A DNA stretch of 64,000 bases from Paenibacillus barcinonensis. Lineage in GTDB: Bacteria > Bacillota > Bacilli > Paenibacillales > Paenibacillaceae. The DNA lies in contig NZ_QJSW01000001.1 in NCBI RefSeq assembly GCF_003217495.1, forward strand, positions 372,001-436,000. The letters run 5' to 3'. The notes beneath the pieces were generated by a model. The model was not told where the DNA came from, searched no databases, and saw nothing but the letters and a program-made list of their open reading frames with translations. A program made the position numbers and the translations under genes. Below are positions 16,164 through 25,319 of this stretch, one piece after another. How positions within the stretch are numbered: position 1 is the stretch's first letter; the number at the start of each line of letters is the position of its first letter.

Positions 16164-16210
16164 AAAAAAGGTTTGTACACCACCATATCGGTAGCGTACA
16201 AACCTTTTTT
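16164..16210 (+). terminator. Bidirectional terminator shared with tRNA-Leu
   Basis: AAAAAAGGTTTGTAC / GTACAAACCTTTTTT, 15-bp perfect stem. It serves the small membrane protein gene on the plus strand and tRNA-Leu on the minus strand. Confidence 0.88.
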
Positions 16211-16216
16211 ATCTGA

Positions 16217-16301
<85 letters not shown>

Positions 16302-16532
16302 ATATGTTGCGTCTCCTCATCAACGATGAAAATGGCATCCGGTGAAGCAATTCCTTGTTTTACCGTAATTCAGAGTATACATGTTACGTAAATATATTGC
16401 AACCACTTTTTTATCTACTTGTCCCGATGGGACATTTGTCCTTTTTTGTTCTTTGTAAACCGCCTATGTTTAGGAACGTACAACCTGATCCGGTTACAGT
16501 TATTTAAAAAGCTGATAGGAGGCTTGCATGGG

Positions 16533-16763
16533 ATGGAATCAAAACTTTGCTTTGTCGGAGCCGGCTTTCACGCGTCCACAAATATTTACCCCGCCGCAGT
16601 TGAAGCAGGTGCATATATTCAGGCTGTCGCTACACGCCACCTTGAACACTCTCAGGCTACCCTGCTTCGGTTTGGCAGTTCTGGTCAAGCATATGATCAA
16701 GCAGGGCTCGATTTAATGCGGAGCATGAAACTTGATATGCTGCGTCCCCCATTTGTAGAATAA
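16533..16763 (+). pseudogene. Truncated Gfo/Idh/MocA-family oxidoreductase (N-terminal fragment)
   Basis: A 76-aa frame that reads as the start of a Rossmann-fold dehydrogenase: FVGAGFHASTNIYPAAVEAG is the NAD-binding turn and first helix of a Gfo/Idh/MocA protein, followed by AVATRHLEHSQ and a YDQAGLDLM segment. The family normally runs to 330 aa or more; here it stops at 16763 and is followed by a terminator, so the catalytic domain is missing. AGGAGG lies 10 nt before ATG 16533; an ATG at 16528 with better spacing reads a different frame without homology. Remnant or, less likely, a real short NAD-binding peptide. Confidence 0.6.
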
Positions 16764-16808
16764 AGCAGCATACACAAAGCGAAGCTCTTGCCCATCTCTT
16801 CTCAAGGG

Positions 16809-16860
16809 AAATAACAAGCAGAAGCAGACCCTGCTTAGGGCCTGCTTCTGCTTGTTATTT
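16809..16860. terminator. Strong bidirectional terminator
   Basis: A 19-bp perfect inverted repeat (16809-16827 with 16842-16860) ending in AAATAA/TTATTT. It overlaps the stop codon of the diguanylate cyclase gene on the minus strand and closes the fragment on the plus strand. Confidence 0.85.
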
Positions 16861-18492
16861 GTTGCTAATCGGTGTCTTATTTTCTACCGACTGAATCACA
16901 ATGGTACGATTACGTCCCTCTTCCTTTGCCAGATATAATGCATTATCCGCTAAATGGAACAATTCGGTTTCAGACCGGGCATGCAGTGGGAATTCTGCAA
17001 TACCTGCCGAGATGGTTACTCTGCGATCAACTGCCAGCACACTTTTTTCAACAGAGATTCGGATGTGTTCAGCTATTTCAAAGGCCATCTTCGAATCATA
17101 ATTCCGCAGCAACACCACAAACTCTTCCCCGCCAAAGCGGGAACAAACATCCTCAGGTCGAACAGACAGTTGAATCAGTCTGGCAATCTGTTTAAGTACC
17201 TCATCTCCGGTTGAATGACCAAAGGTATCATTAATTAACTTAAAACGGTCAATATCCAGCACAACGATTGCAAAAGAAATGTGCTCATGAATCCAGTTTT
17301 GTATAACCTCCTCGAAGGTTCTGCGATTATTTAAACCGGTTAACATGTCCGTTCTGGCATCGTACACAAGCTGATCTGTCTTGTTTCTGAAGCTGGCCAT
17401 AGCTCCGATTACGGTGCGTGTAAGAAGATCCACCTCCCTGTTCCAGTGAGGCTTTACAACAGGCAGCTCTGTTCGTCCCTTGTCCACCTGTTGTACCAGG
17501 TTAGCCAAATATACAAAAGGCTGCACAAGCCTGCGGGCGACTCTGAGCGCCACAAGAGTCAGCAACACAAACGGTAAGGAGGTATACAGCAGCAGCAGTC
17601 CAATCTGACGATTTAACTGATCATATACCATTTTAGTGGGTGATACGATAACTACTCCCCAATCGGTTGCAGGAACTTTGTAGTACCCTGCCAGCGAATT
17701 CGCACCCTCCAGGTTCGTATATTGCTCCTTGCCGGTCTTGTTTTGCAACAGTTTGCGGACCACGGTATTTTCACTAATGTTTTTCCCAATTTTGCTTACG
17801 TTTGGATGAAACAACAAGGTGCCTTTATGATCAACAATAAAGAAATAAGCCCCATTGCTACCTTTTAATTGACTTCCGAACAATAAATCGAGTATATTGT
17901 TCTCCTGCAAATATATATTTCCACCAATTGTACCTTTGTAATTACCGTTAGCACCAAAGACCGGCTCACTAATAAATATAATTCTTCGCTTTGTACGTGG
18001 TGTAATATATGCATCCGATATGTATGAGGATTTAGCTTTAATGGCCGCTTTGGCCGACTCAGATTTCACATATTTTCCAACACTAACTTTAGAATAAGGT
18101 GAAATGGACTGCATTAGCCCCGTCTCATCCACAAGCGCAACAGAGTTAAAATAATCACTGCTCTGGTGAATTAAGTTCAATGTATTGTTTAAGGTCTCCT
18201 TATCTTTGTAATCAACATTTTTAAGATAGTCCGCTCCCTGCTTCAAGCTCTTTTGCATGGATTCAAATAATGAGTTTAACGTTTGGCTCATCTGCACTGC
18301 ACTTGCATAATTCAGCGAAAGCGTGTTGTTGACCAGCTCCTGTTTCTGGGTCGTATACAACGTAATCACCATGATGGTCAAAGTCATCAACACCGAAATT
18401 GTAACAAGTCCGCTAAGCAAAGCGGTAAGACTGATTTTCCTGAATCTTCTGACTTTTCTGCCTAATCTGGATTTTTCATCGTTTGCAATCAT
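16855..18492 (-). CDS. Membrane diguanylate cyclase, Cache-HAMP-GGDEF
   Basis: Synthesises cyclic di-GMP in response to an extracellular signal. Order: N-terminal membrane helix (about 25-45), periplasmic-type dCache sensor (about 55-290), second membrane helix (about 295-315), HAMP linker, and GGDEF domain with the active motif RFGGEEF. An RxxD product-inhibition I-site (RPED) lies five residues before GGEEF, so feedback control should be intact. The 545-aa form starts at ATG 18492 after GGGGGA; ATG 18531 lacks a site. No EAL or PilZ gene is adjacent in the window. Confidence 0.9.
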   Translation of the reverse strand: MIANDEKSRLGRKVRRFRKISLTALLSGLVTISVLMTLTIMVITLYTTQKQELVNNTLSLNYASAVQMSQTLNSLFESMQKSLKQGADYLKNVDYKDKETLNNTLNLIHQSSDYFNSVALVDETGLMQSISPYSKVSVGKYVKSESAKAAIKAKSSYISDAYITPRTKRRIIFISEPVFGANGNYKGTIGGNIYLQENNILDLLFGSQLKGSNGAYFFIVDHKGTLLFHPNVSKIGKNISENTVVRKLLQNKTGKEQYTNLEGANSLAGYYKVPATDWGVVIVSPTKMVYDQLNRQIGLLLLYTSLPFVLLTLVALRVARRLVQPFVYLANLVQQVDKGRTELPVVKPHWNREVDLLTRTVIGAMASFRNKTDQLVYDARTDMLTGLNNRRTFEEVIQNWIHEHISFAIVVLDIDRFKLINDTFGHSTGDEVLKQIARLIQLSVRPEDVCSRFGGEEFVVLLRNYDSKMAFEIAEHIRISVEKSVLAVDRRVTISAGIAEFPLHARSETELFHLADNALYLAKEEGRNRTIVIQSVENKTPISNK

Positions 18493-18657
18493 GTTTGGTT
18501 CCCCCGGATTTTCATAAAAAGGCATATCCACTCTATCTTATATCAAAGTTGTTAAGAAGCAATAAAGAAAAATAATATCTTCACATATAATTTTTAGGAT
18601 TGACGATTTCATGACAAATTTCAATCCGGGCATCTTACCATTCACTAACCGTCTCGG

Positions 18658-19392
18658 TCACCCCTCGATTATATAACCTTCCTCAAGCCGTTGTTCCACA
18701 AAGCCGGACATCTGCCTCACCTGAACATCAATCGGCCTATGGCTGCCCATTAGAATGCGATTCTGTACGTCATTTGGCTCCGCAGGGAATGCAAAGGCCC
18801 GTGTATAGGCGAACGTCTTCCCAAGTGTGGTGTAGATCGCGTTGACCAGCGTGTCATTTCCAGAACGACCAAATACATTAAGCAGTACAGCACCATCTGC
18901 ATCAAGCCTGTCCTTAACCATTGCAAAAAAGGATTGATTCGTAAACTGCTCCGGTGTACCGGATGCAGAAAAAGCATCAATAACCACATAATCATACGTG
19001 CCGGATTTTTCCCGTTCCAACAGTTCACGACCATCGCCCACCATGATCTCTGGACCTGTGTAGCCAAAAAAGTGTTGACTTATCCAGACAACCTCGGCAT
19101 CAAGCTCAGCCACCTTAACCTGTCGATCAGATAAATAAGAAGGTATCGTGCCAATCCCGTGACCCACCACAAAAACACGACTATACTGCGGATCATTGCG
19201 CTCCATCAGATGCAGCATCGCCCGTGGATACTCCAGTACAATTCGAGAAGGCTGCTCTAGATCAAGAGCCCCCTGAACTGCATCGTCCGAGAACTGCAGT
19301 ACACGGAAGCGCCCCTGTTCACCATAGAGTCTCTTGGTATCATATACTGTTAACTCATGCTGCTCACTTTTATCCCGATATAACACTCTCAA
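18658..19392 (-). CDS. Spermidine synthase-like SAM-domain protein
   Basis: A 244-aa Rossmann methyltransferase-fold protein close to polyamine aminopropyltransferases: FVVGHGIGTIPSYL replaces the GGGDG SAM loop, VKVAELDAEVVWISQHFF holds the acidic ribose-binding residue, and YDYVVIDAFSA matches the catalytic strand. The GGGDG motif is degenerate, and an N-terminal beta domain is present only in short form, so aminopropyl transfer is not assured. The start is TTG 19392, 7 nt after GGGGAG; GTG 19386 is the alternative. Not in an operon with speD or speA. Confidence 0.75.
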   Translation of the reverse strand: MRVLYRDKSEQHELTVYDTKRLYGEQGRFRVLQFSDDAVQGALDLEQPSRIVLEYPRAMLHLMERNDPQYSRVFVVGHGIGTIPSYLSDRQVKVAELDAEVVWISQHFFGYTGPEIMVGDGRELLEREKSGTYDYVVIDAFSASGTPEQFTNQSFFAMVKDRLDADGAVLLNVFGRSGNDTLVNAIYTTLGKTFAYTRAFAFPAEPNDVQNRILMGSHRPIDVQVRQMSGFVEQRLEEGYIIEG

Positions 19393-19495
19393 GCTGCGAC
19401 TCCCCTTTTATCCTGACAATCTGACTTTCTTTATTCCCTAAAATCTGAATGCTCTCGCCCTGATTGCTCACACTCACTTACTGATACCCTGAGAA

Positions 19496-20404
19496 TCATT
19501 CCTGTGACTGGGTAGCCTCGTGTAAAGCATGCACATAAGCAACACCCAGATTGGAAAGCGATGTGCTCTTATGACTGATCCAGCCGACATTAATGGACTC
19601 CTCACATTCGAGCGGAACTGGAATAATCTCGTTACCGTTCAGGTCAGCACTAAGCACTCCTGTTGAGATGGTATATCCATTGAGACCGATTAACAGATTA
19701 AACAATGTTGCCCGATCATTGACCTGAATGCTTTTCGGATGTGATAACGTGCTTAGAATTTCCTCGGAAAAATGAAATGAATTATACTCACCCTGATCAA
19801 AGGACAGGTAAGGATAGTCCTGAAGCTGTTCGATAGCCACAGATGCCTGCTTGGCGAGCGGATTGTTTACACTGATGAAGATATGCGGCTTGGCAGTAAA
19901 CAGGCTCGTAAACACAAGACCCGCGTCTTTCAGCAATTTATTGATAACCTTGGCATTAAACTCATTCAGATACAGAATGCCAATCTCGCTGCGAAGGCTC
20001 TTGACATCCTGAATAATCTCATACGTCTTCGTCTCGCGCAGGGCAAGCTCATATTCATCATGACCATATTGTTGAACAAGCTTTACAAATGCATTCACTG
20101 CGAAGGCATAATGCTGAGTGGATACCGAAAAATGCTGAGGTGAAGGCTTTGCATTTAAATACCTATTTTCCAGCAGCTCTGCCTGCTCCACGACCTGTCG
20201 TGCATAACTCAGAAATTCTACCCCCTCCTTGGAAAGGGTAATGCCTTTATTCGTGCGCTCAAAAATCGTTATACGCATTTCCTGCTCCAGATCGCGAATC
20301 GCATTGGACAAACTGGGCTGAGAGATGAAGAGCCGTTTGGCGGCTTCATTCATGGAACCGTGTGTAGCAACTTCAATTACATACTTCAATTGTTGTAATG
20401 TCAT
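19496..20404 (-). CDS. LysR-family transcriptional regulator
   Basis: A 302-aa LTTR. The winged HTH is at residues 1-60 (MTLQQLKYVIEVATHGSMNEAAKRL, ISQPSLSNAIRDLEQE) and the inducer-binding domain starts near residue 90. AAGGAGG precedes the ATG. The gene is not divergent from an obvious target: upstream lies the broken merR gene on the same strand, downstream the spermidine synthase-like gene also on the same strand. Its target is therefore unclear; sulfur or amino-acid regulation is common in this branch, but that is only a family tendency. Confidence 0.9.
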   Translation of the reverse strand: MTLQQLKYVIEVATHGSMNEAAKRLFISQPSLSNAIRDLEQEMRITIFERTNKGITLSKEGVEFLSYARQVVEQAELLENRYLNAKPSPQHFSVSTQHYAFAVNAFVKLVQQYGHDEYELALRETKTYEIIQDVKSLRSEIGILYLNEFNAKVINKLLKDAGLVFTSLFTAKPHIFISVNNPLAKQASVAIEQLQDYPYLSFDQGEYNSFHFSEEILSTLSHPKSIQVNDRATLFNLLIGLNGYTISTGVLSADLNGNEIIPVPLECEESINVGWISHKSTSLSNLGVAYVHALHEATQSQE

Positions 20405-20478
20405 GGGTTGCCTCCTTTCTCAGTTTCCACGGTAATGGCCCGTTGCGGTTATATTAATTAACGTCACAAACGTCAAAT

Positions 20479-20916
20479 TTAATAAGAAAATGTATTCTTT
20501 TTCTCCAATCCCGTTAGCAGATGCTCATCATCAATCTTACATTTCTCCGGGAACATGCTGCGCTGAGCGAGCTTATCGTCAATAAAATCAATCACTTGCT
20601 GCAGCGATGTAATCTGTGCCTTTACTTTTTGCTGATAATTGATTAGCATCTCCCGCTCCTCCGGGAAATCATCAAGATCCGACTCCAGCGACATGTGTAA
20701 AAAGGGTTTCAATTCCTCCAGTGACATGCCTGTTTTCTTCAGACAAGTAATCAGACTCATCGTGTGAATGTCCTGCTCGGAATAGACACGGTGGCGGCTG
20801 GCCTTCCGCTCGGCACGGGGAAGAAGCCCGATTTTCTCATAATAGCGAATGGTATCTTTGGATAAACCTGACCGTTGTGACGTCTAATGAATGGAAAACA
20901 TCATATGACCACTCAT
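20479..20916 (-). pseudogene. MerR-family regulator interrupted by an in-frame TAG at codon 11
   Basis: AGGAGG and ATG 20916 open a frame reading MSGHMMFSIH, then TAG (20886-20884), then continuing in the same frame with TSQRSGLSKDTIRYYEKIGL and on to the stop at 20479. Those residues are the standard start of a MerR winged helix, so one base change (GAG to TAG) would explain the break. No ATG, GTG or TTG lies between the amber codon and residue 53 of the frame, so reinitiation would lose the DNA-binding domain. The coiled-coil dimer helix after it is intact. Either a recent null allele, a sequencing error, or readthrough. Confidence 0.75.
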
Positions 20917-20947
20917 TATCAGCCCTCCTGTATACATAGTTCTCTCT

Positions 20948-20978
20948 ATCATACAATTTGGAGCCAGCTCCAAGTCAA
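20948..20978 (-). promoter_or_regulatory. MerR-type promoter/operator for merR
   Basis: On the minus strand TTGACT, a 19-bp spacer made of the dyad TGGAGC-TG-GCTCCA plus AATTG, then TATGAT (20953-20948). The overlong 19-bp spacer with a central dyad is the hallmark of MerR-activated promoters. Confidence 0.75.
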
Positions 20979-20994
20979 GTCGAAAATATGTCTC

Positions 20995-21025
20995 TTGACT
21001 TGGAGTCCACTCCAAATTATAGAGT
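20995..21025 (+). promoter_or_regulatory. MerR-type promoter/operator for the SDR gene
   Basis: TTGACT (20995-21000), a 19-bp spacer with the dyad TGGAGT-CC-ACTCCA plus AATTA, then TAGAGT (21020-21025). It mirrors the site for merR 17 bp away, so one regulator should control both directions. Confidence 0.75.
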
Positions 21026-21064
21026 GTATTTCGATATAACAATACATTCTTCATGGAGGTTATT

Positions 21065-21913
21065 ATGAACATTACTCCCTTATTACGCACAGCCCTTATT
21101 ACAGGCTCCACATCAGGAATCGGCCTGGAGCTCACACGAAAGCTTCTAACAAATCAGTGGCAGGTTATCGGTCTGAACCGCTCCGCCTTTCCCGAACACC
21201 CCGACATTCAAGCCGCATTGGCCTCAGGCCAGCTGTACGCCGTACAAGCCGATTTGACGAGCTACACCAGCCTCCACGCTGCACTTGAGCACATTCGCCT
21301 CAAAACCCACGCCATTGATGTCCTGTTTAACAATGCCGGAGGAAGCGCGCCCAGCCTCCTGTACTCCGCTCAAGGCCATGAGCTGCATTTTGAGCTCCAG
21401 ACTGTAGTTCCGTACATCATCTATCGAGAGCTCTACCCACTGCTGCGTGAAGGACGGATGAAAACCGTAGTGAACACCTCCACAACTGCTTTTTGCATGC
21501 TGAGATCATTCAATCTTCAAACGCTGGAACAGCCTATATCCTTTAAAAAGCTGTTTGGCCCCTATGCTGCATCCAAGCTTGCGCTTTCGTTGTGGACTCA
21601 AGAGGCTGCAGCTGCTGCCCAGGCAGACGGCATACATCTTCTAAGTGTGGACCCTGGCGGGAACAACACATTAAGAGCGAATAACTTATCAGGCTTACCC
21701 TTCTATATCAAACCTGTCATGAAATTGTTTTTCCCTCCTCCAACCCGAGGTGCATCTCTCCTATATGCCGCAGGGCTAGGGAACACTACACATGAGTCGG
21801 GCAGTTATCTTGTCAACAATAAACTGGCTCGCCTGCGTTTTACGGAGCAGAGCGCTGCTGTGCTGCACCGTGTAGAGCACATCTATAAGCATAAGTTCCA
21901 ATGTCCATCATAA
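21065..21913 (+). CDS. Short-chain dehydrogenase/reductase
   Basis: A 282-aa NAD(P)-dependent SDR. Cofactor motif TGSTSGIG at residues 12-19, NNAGG near 90, catalytic YAASK near 165, and the expected VDPGGNNT loop after it. TGGAGG lies 6 nt before ATG 21065. The promoter carries a MerR operator shared with the adjoining regulator gene; in other firmicutes such MerR-SDR pairs respond to aldehydes or quinones, so a detoxifying reductase is a fair inference. If the MerR protein is truly lost, the overlong spacer should leave this gene weakly expressed. The oxalate bicupin gene follows by 85 nt. Confidence 0.88.
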   Translation: MNITPLLRTALITGSTSGIGLELTRKLLTNQWQVIGLNRSAFPEHPDIQAALASGQLYAVQADLTSYTSLHAALEHIRLKTHAIDVLFNNAGGSAPSLLYSAQGHELHFELQTVVPYIIYRELYPLLREGRMKTVVNTSTTAFCMLRSFNLQTLEQPISFKKLFGPYAASKLALSLWTQEAAAAAQADGIHLLSVDPGGNNTLRANNLSGLPFYIKPVMKLFFPPPTRGASLLYAAGLGNTTHESGSYLVNNKLARLRFTEQSAAVLHRVEHIYKHKFQCPS

Positions 21914-21998
21914 TTGCCAAGCCCCTGCTCATAGGTGTAATCATAGTGAAAATGCCGTGTCTCAAAGGATTGAGGCCAACAGCGGAAGGAGCTATATC

Positions 21999-23162
21999 AT
22001 GAGTAAGGGAAAACAACCCAGCGGCCAGCCTTTCATCATACCGCAGCCCATACGCAGTGATGGTGCCGGAGGGCCTGATTACGGTCCAAGGGACGTGCTG
22101 CGGGATATTCAGAATCCAGATATGCTTGTGCCCCCCAAGACAGATCATGGCTTGCTGCCTAATCTGAGAATGTCCTTCTCCGATACCCACATGCAGCTGA
22201 ATCATGGCGGCTGGTCACGTGAAATTACCGTACGTGATCTCCCCATTGCCACCACGCTCGCAGGAGTCAATATGAGTCTAACGCCAGGCGGGGTACGAGA
22301 ACTTCACTGGCATCAGCAATCGGAATGGGCCTATATGATATGGGGAACAGCCAGAATCACTTCTGTGGATCAGAACGGGCGTAATTTTATTGCCGATGTC
22401 GGTCCGGGTGACCTTTGGTTTTTCCCTAAAGGTCTGCCTCACTCCATTCAGGGGCTGGAGAACGGCTGTGAATTTTTATTAGTGTTTGATGATGGCAGCT
22501 TCTCGGACTTGAATACACTCTCTATCACTGACTGGTTTGCGCACACCCCGCCAGAGGTTTTATCGTTGAATTTTGGAGTACCTGAATCGGCCTTTCAGTC
22601 GATGCCCAAGGAGCAGGTTTACATTTTCCAGGATACTGTACCCGGCTCCCTCGAAAGCCAGAAGGTTCAGTCTCCCTACGGTACAGTTCCCCTCTCATTC
22701 ACCTATCGTTTGCTTGCACAGGAGCCTCTCATCACACCCGGAGGAAGCGTACGTATTGTGGATTCCACCAACTTCCCTGCCTCAACCACAGTCGCTGCAG
22801 CCCTTGTCGAGATCAAACCTGGAGCGATGCGTGAACTACACTGGCATCCCAATGCGGATGAATGGCAGTACTATCTGACAGGTGAAGGCAGGATGACGGT
22901 TTTTGGCGGGGAAGGCAATGCACGTACGTTTGATTACAGGGCTGGAGATGTCGGCTATGTCCCCTTAGCCATGGGGCACTATATACAGAATACAGGCAAA
23001 GACACGTTATGGTTTCTGGAAATCTTCCGCAGCGACCGCTTTGAGGATGTATCTCTCAACCAGTGGATGGCTTTAACACCACGTGATCTGGTACGTGACA
23101 ATCTGCATGCCCCTGCTGAGCTGCTGGATGCCTTGCGTAAAGTGAAATGGCCTGTGGTTTGA
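21999..23162 (+). CDS. Oxalate decarboxylase-like bicupin with variant lid
   Basis: A 387-aa Mn bicupin of the OxdC family, converting oxalate to formate and CO2 in characterised members. Metal ligands are complete in both cupins: His103, His105, Glu109 with a later PHSIQ histidine, and His281, His283, Glu288 with GHYIQ. The N-terminal lid that holds the proton-donor Glu in B. subtilis OxdC (SENST) reads SDLNT here (residues 169-173), so the Glu is replaced by Asp and the loop is altered. AAGGAG lies 7 nt before ATG 21999. Cytosolic; no signal peptide. It may be cotranscribed with the SDR gene. Confidence 0.88.
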   Translation: MSKGKQPSGQPFIIPQPIRSDGAGGPDYGPRDVLRDIQNPDMLVPPKTDHGLLPNLRMSFSDTHMQLNHGGWSREITVRDLPIATTLAGVNMSLTPGGVRELHWHQQSEWAYMIWGTARITSVDQNGRNFIADVGPGDLWFFPKGLPHSIQGLENGCEFLLVFDDGSFSDLNTLSITDWFAHTPPEVLSLNFGVPESAFQSMPKEQVYIFQDTVPGSLESQKVQSPYGTVPLSFTYRLLAQEPLITPGGSVRIVDSTNFPASTTVAAALVEIKPGAMRELHWHPNADEWQYYLTGEGRMTVFGGEGNARTFDYRAGDVGYVPLAMGHYIQNTGKDTLWFLEIFRSDRFEDVSLNQWMALTPRDLVRDNLHAPAELLDALRKVKWPVV

Positions 23163-23164
23163 AA

Positions 23165-23208
23165 ATATAAAAAAGCATCTCTCCATGAATTATCAAGTGG
23201 AGAGATGC
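23165..23208 (-). terminator. Intrinsic terminator of the fru operon
   Basis: GCATCTCTCCA / TGGAGAGATGC, 11-bp perfect stem with a T-run on the minus strand, 42 nt after the fruA stop. It could also serve the convergent bicupin gene weakly. Confidence 0.85.
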
Positions 23209-23249
23209 CAACGGGTCATCATTTGTTTATTGATGTGATCATCTGATTG

Positions 23250-25208
23250 TTATTTAACAATTGCCGGTGCCTTTTTCCACAATCCCAGTATGAGACCGGA
23301 AACGACCGAACCAATAGCCACAGCGAGCAGGAAGAGCAAGGCATGGTTAGCCAGCGCCGCTACGAAAATACCACCGTGAGGAGCGGGTACGTTAATGCTC
23401 CACAGCTGTGTAAGACCACCCGCTACCGCAGAACCGATAATACAGGATGTCAGGACACGAAGCGGGTCAGCCGCTGCAAATGGAATGGCACCTTCGGTAA
23501 TGAACGACAAGCCAAGCACATAGTTCGTCAAACCGGATTTACGTTCCTGCTCCGTGAATTTGGATTTGAAAAATGTGGTTGCCAATGCGATTGCCAGAGG
23601 TGGAGCCATACCGCCTGCCATAACTGCAGCCATCCATGCACCATCTGTGTTACCGCTAGAAGTAAATACACCGATGGCAAATGTATAAGCCGCTTTGTTA
23701 AAAGGACCACCCATATCAATAGCCATCATACCGCCGAGCAACAGACCGAGCAATACTTTGTTACCTGTACCCAGATTGCCAAGTACATCTACAAGCCATG
23801 TATTCAGAGAACCAAAAATCGGATCAAAAATGTAGTATGCAATTGCACCAACGATTAGCAACCCAAGCACTGGATAGATCAGGATTGGCTTCAAACCATC
23901 AATCGCTTTTGGCAGACCTTTCAACGCTTTACGCAGACCAAGAATAACGTAACCCGCCAGGAAACCGGCAGCCAGACCACCAAGGAAACCGGCATTGGAA
24001 TTCACAGCCATCAAACCGCCGACCATACCTGGCATCAGAGCTGGACGATCACCGATACTCATTGCAATAAATCCGGCAAGGACAGGGATCAGGAAGTGGA
24101 ATGCTCCGTCACCGCCGCCAATGGTTTGCAGCAGCTTCACAATGGGATTGTCAGGACTTGCAATCTGCTCAAACAGGAATGAGATCGCCAGCAGGATACC
24201 CCCACCGACAACGAATGGCAGCATGTGTGAAATACCGTTCATCAAATCTTTGTAGATTTTGCTTCCTACGCTCATTTTGCTGTCACTTGCAGCTTCATCC
24301 TTGGAGCCTCCGCCTTGACTGCGATAGATCGGTGCATCTCCGTTGACTGCCTTACGAATCAGCTCTTCGGATTTACGAATACCATCACTTACCGGTCTCT
24401 GAAGTACCGGTTTGCCATCAAAGCGAGCCATCTCGACATTTTTGTCAGCCGCAATAATTACACCCTTGGCGCGAGCGATCTCGTCAGCCGTGAGTACATT
24501 CTGTGCACCTTCGGAGCCATTGGTCTCAACACGAATGTTGATGCCCATTTCCTGCGCTTTTTTCTTCAAGGCATCCTCAGCCATAAACGTATGCGCAATA
24601 CCTGTCGGACAAGCTGTCACGGCAACCACAAAATCCTCGGTATTGGCATTGCCAACAATTACACCAGAGTTGTTAGCACGACTAGATGCACCAGCCGCCT
24701 GTGCTTCTTTCTCTGCTTTGGCTTTCTCCTTCTCGGCTTCCTTCGCAGCAGCCTCTGCCTGCTTCGCATCAAACAGAGCGCTTACTTCTTGAGGTGTATT
24801 CGTATTCATCAGCTCGGCGATGAAATCGCTATCAACTAGCAGCCTTGAAAGAGCCGCGAGTGTGCGGAGATGGGTGTTGCCCGCGCCTTCAGGAGCAGCA
24901 ATCATGAAAAAGAGTTGAGCAGGCTGATCATCCAGCGATTCGAAATCAAGACCTTTGCTGCTTTTCGCAAAAACAACCGTCGGTTCATTTACTGCTTTTG
25001 TTTTGGCGTGTGGCATAGCGATACCGCCACCGATGCCTGTGCTGGATTCCGCTTCTCTTTTATAGATCATTTCTTTAAAGAGCACAGGATCATTAATTCG
25101 ACCGCTGCGATTCAGACTCGCAATCAGTTCGTCAATTGCTTCCTCTTTGGTAGTCGCTTGCAGATCCATGATCATCGCTTCTTGAAGCATTAATTCAGTG
25201 ATTTTCAT
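23250..25208 (-). CDS. fruA: PTS fructose transporter, fused IIA-IIB-IIC
   Basis: Imports fructose and phosphorylates it to fructose 1-phosphate. Domains in order: IIA with phosphorylated His in AMPHAKT (about residues 1-145), an Ala/Glu/Lys-rich linker, IIB with phosphocysteine in VTACPTGIAHT (about 190-290), and IIC with eight or more membrane segments (about 315-650). At 652 aa it is the usual length of FruA with fused IIA. GGGAGTG lies 7 nt before the ATG. Last gene of fruR-fruK-fruA, 111 nt after fruK. Confidence 0.96.
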   Translation of the reverse strand: MKITELMLQEAMIMDLQATTKEEAIDELIASLNRSGRINDPVLFKEMIYKREAESSTGIGGGIAMPHAKTKAVNEPTVVFAKSSKGLDFESLDDQPAQLFFMIAAPEGAGNTHLRTLAALSRLLVDSDFIAELMNTNTPQEVSALFDAKQAEAAAKEAEKEKAKAEKEAQAAGASSRANNSGVIVGNANTEDFVVAVTACPTGIAHTFMAEDALKKKAQEMGINIRVETNGSEGAQNVLTADEIARAKGVIIAADKNVEMARFDGKPVLQRPVSDGIRKSEELIRKAVNGDAPIYRSQGGGSKDEAASDSKMSVGSKIYKDLMNGISHMLPFVVGGGILLAISFLFEQIASPDNPIVKLLQTIGGGDGAFHFLIPVLAGFIAMSIGDRPALMPGMVGGLMAVNSNAGFLGGLAAGFLAGYVILGLRKALKGLPKAIDGLKPILIYPVLGLLIVGAIAYYIFDPIFGSLNTWLVDVLGNLGTGNKVLLGLLLGGMMAIDMGGPFNKAAYTFAIGVFTSSGNTDGAWMAAVMAGGMAPPLAIALATTFFKSKFTEQERKSGLTNYVLGLSFITEGAIPFAAADPLRVLTSCIIGSAVAGGLTQLWSINVPAPHGGIFVAALANHALLFLLAVAIGSVVSGLILGLWKKAPAIVK

Positions 25209-25319
25209 CTTGGAACACTCCCTTAAGTTCGGGTGGCCCGCAGCAGCAGGCCATCCCTGTAACTGTTCTTCATCATTATTTATGTGTTAACATTTCATAC
25301 CCTGTTATGCACTTGCTGC

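Noticed and set aside
24315..24839. 174-residue plus-strand frame inside fruA
   Set aside because: Antisense to a certain gene, no RBS, and a composition typical of an overlapping reverse frame.
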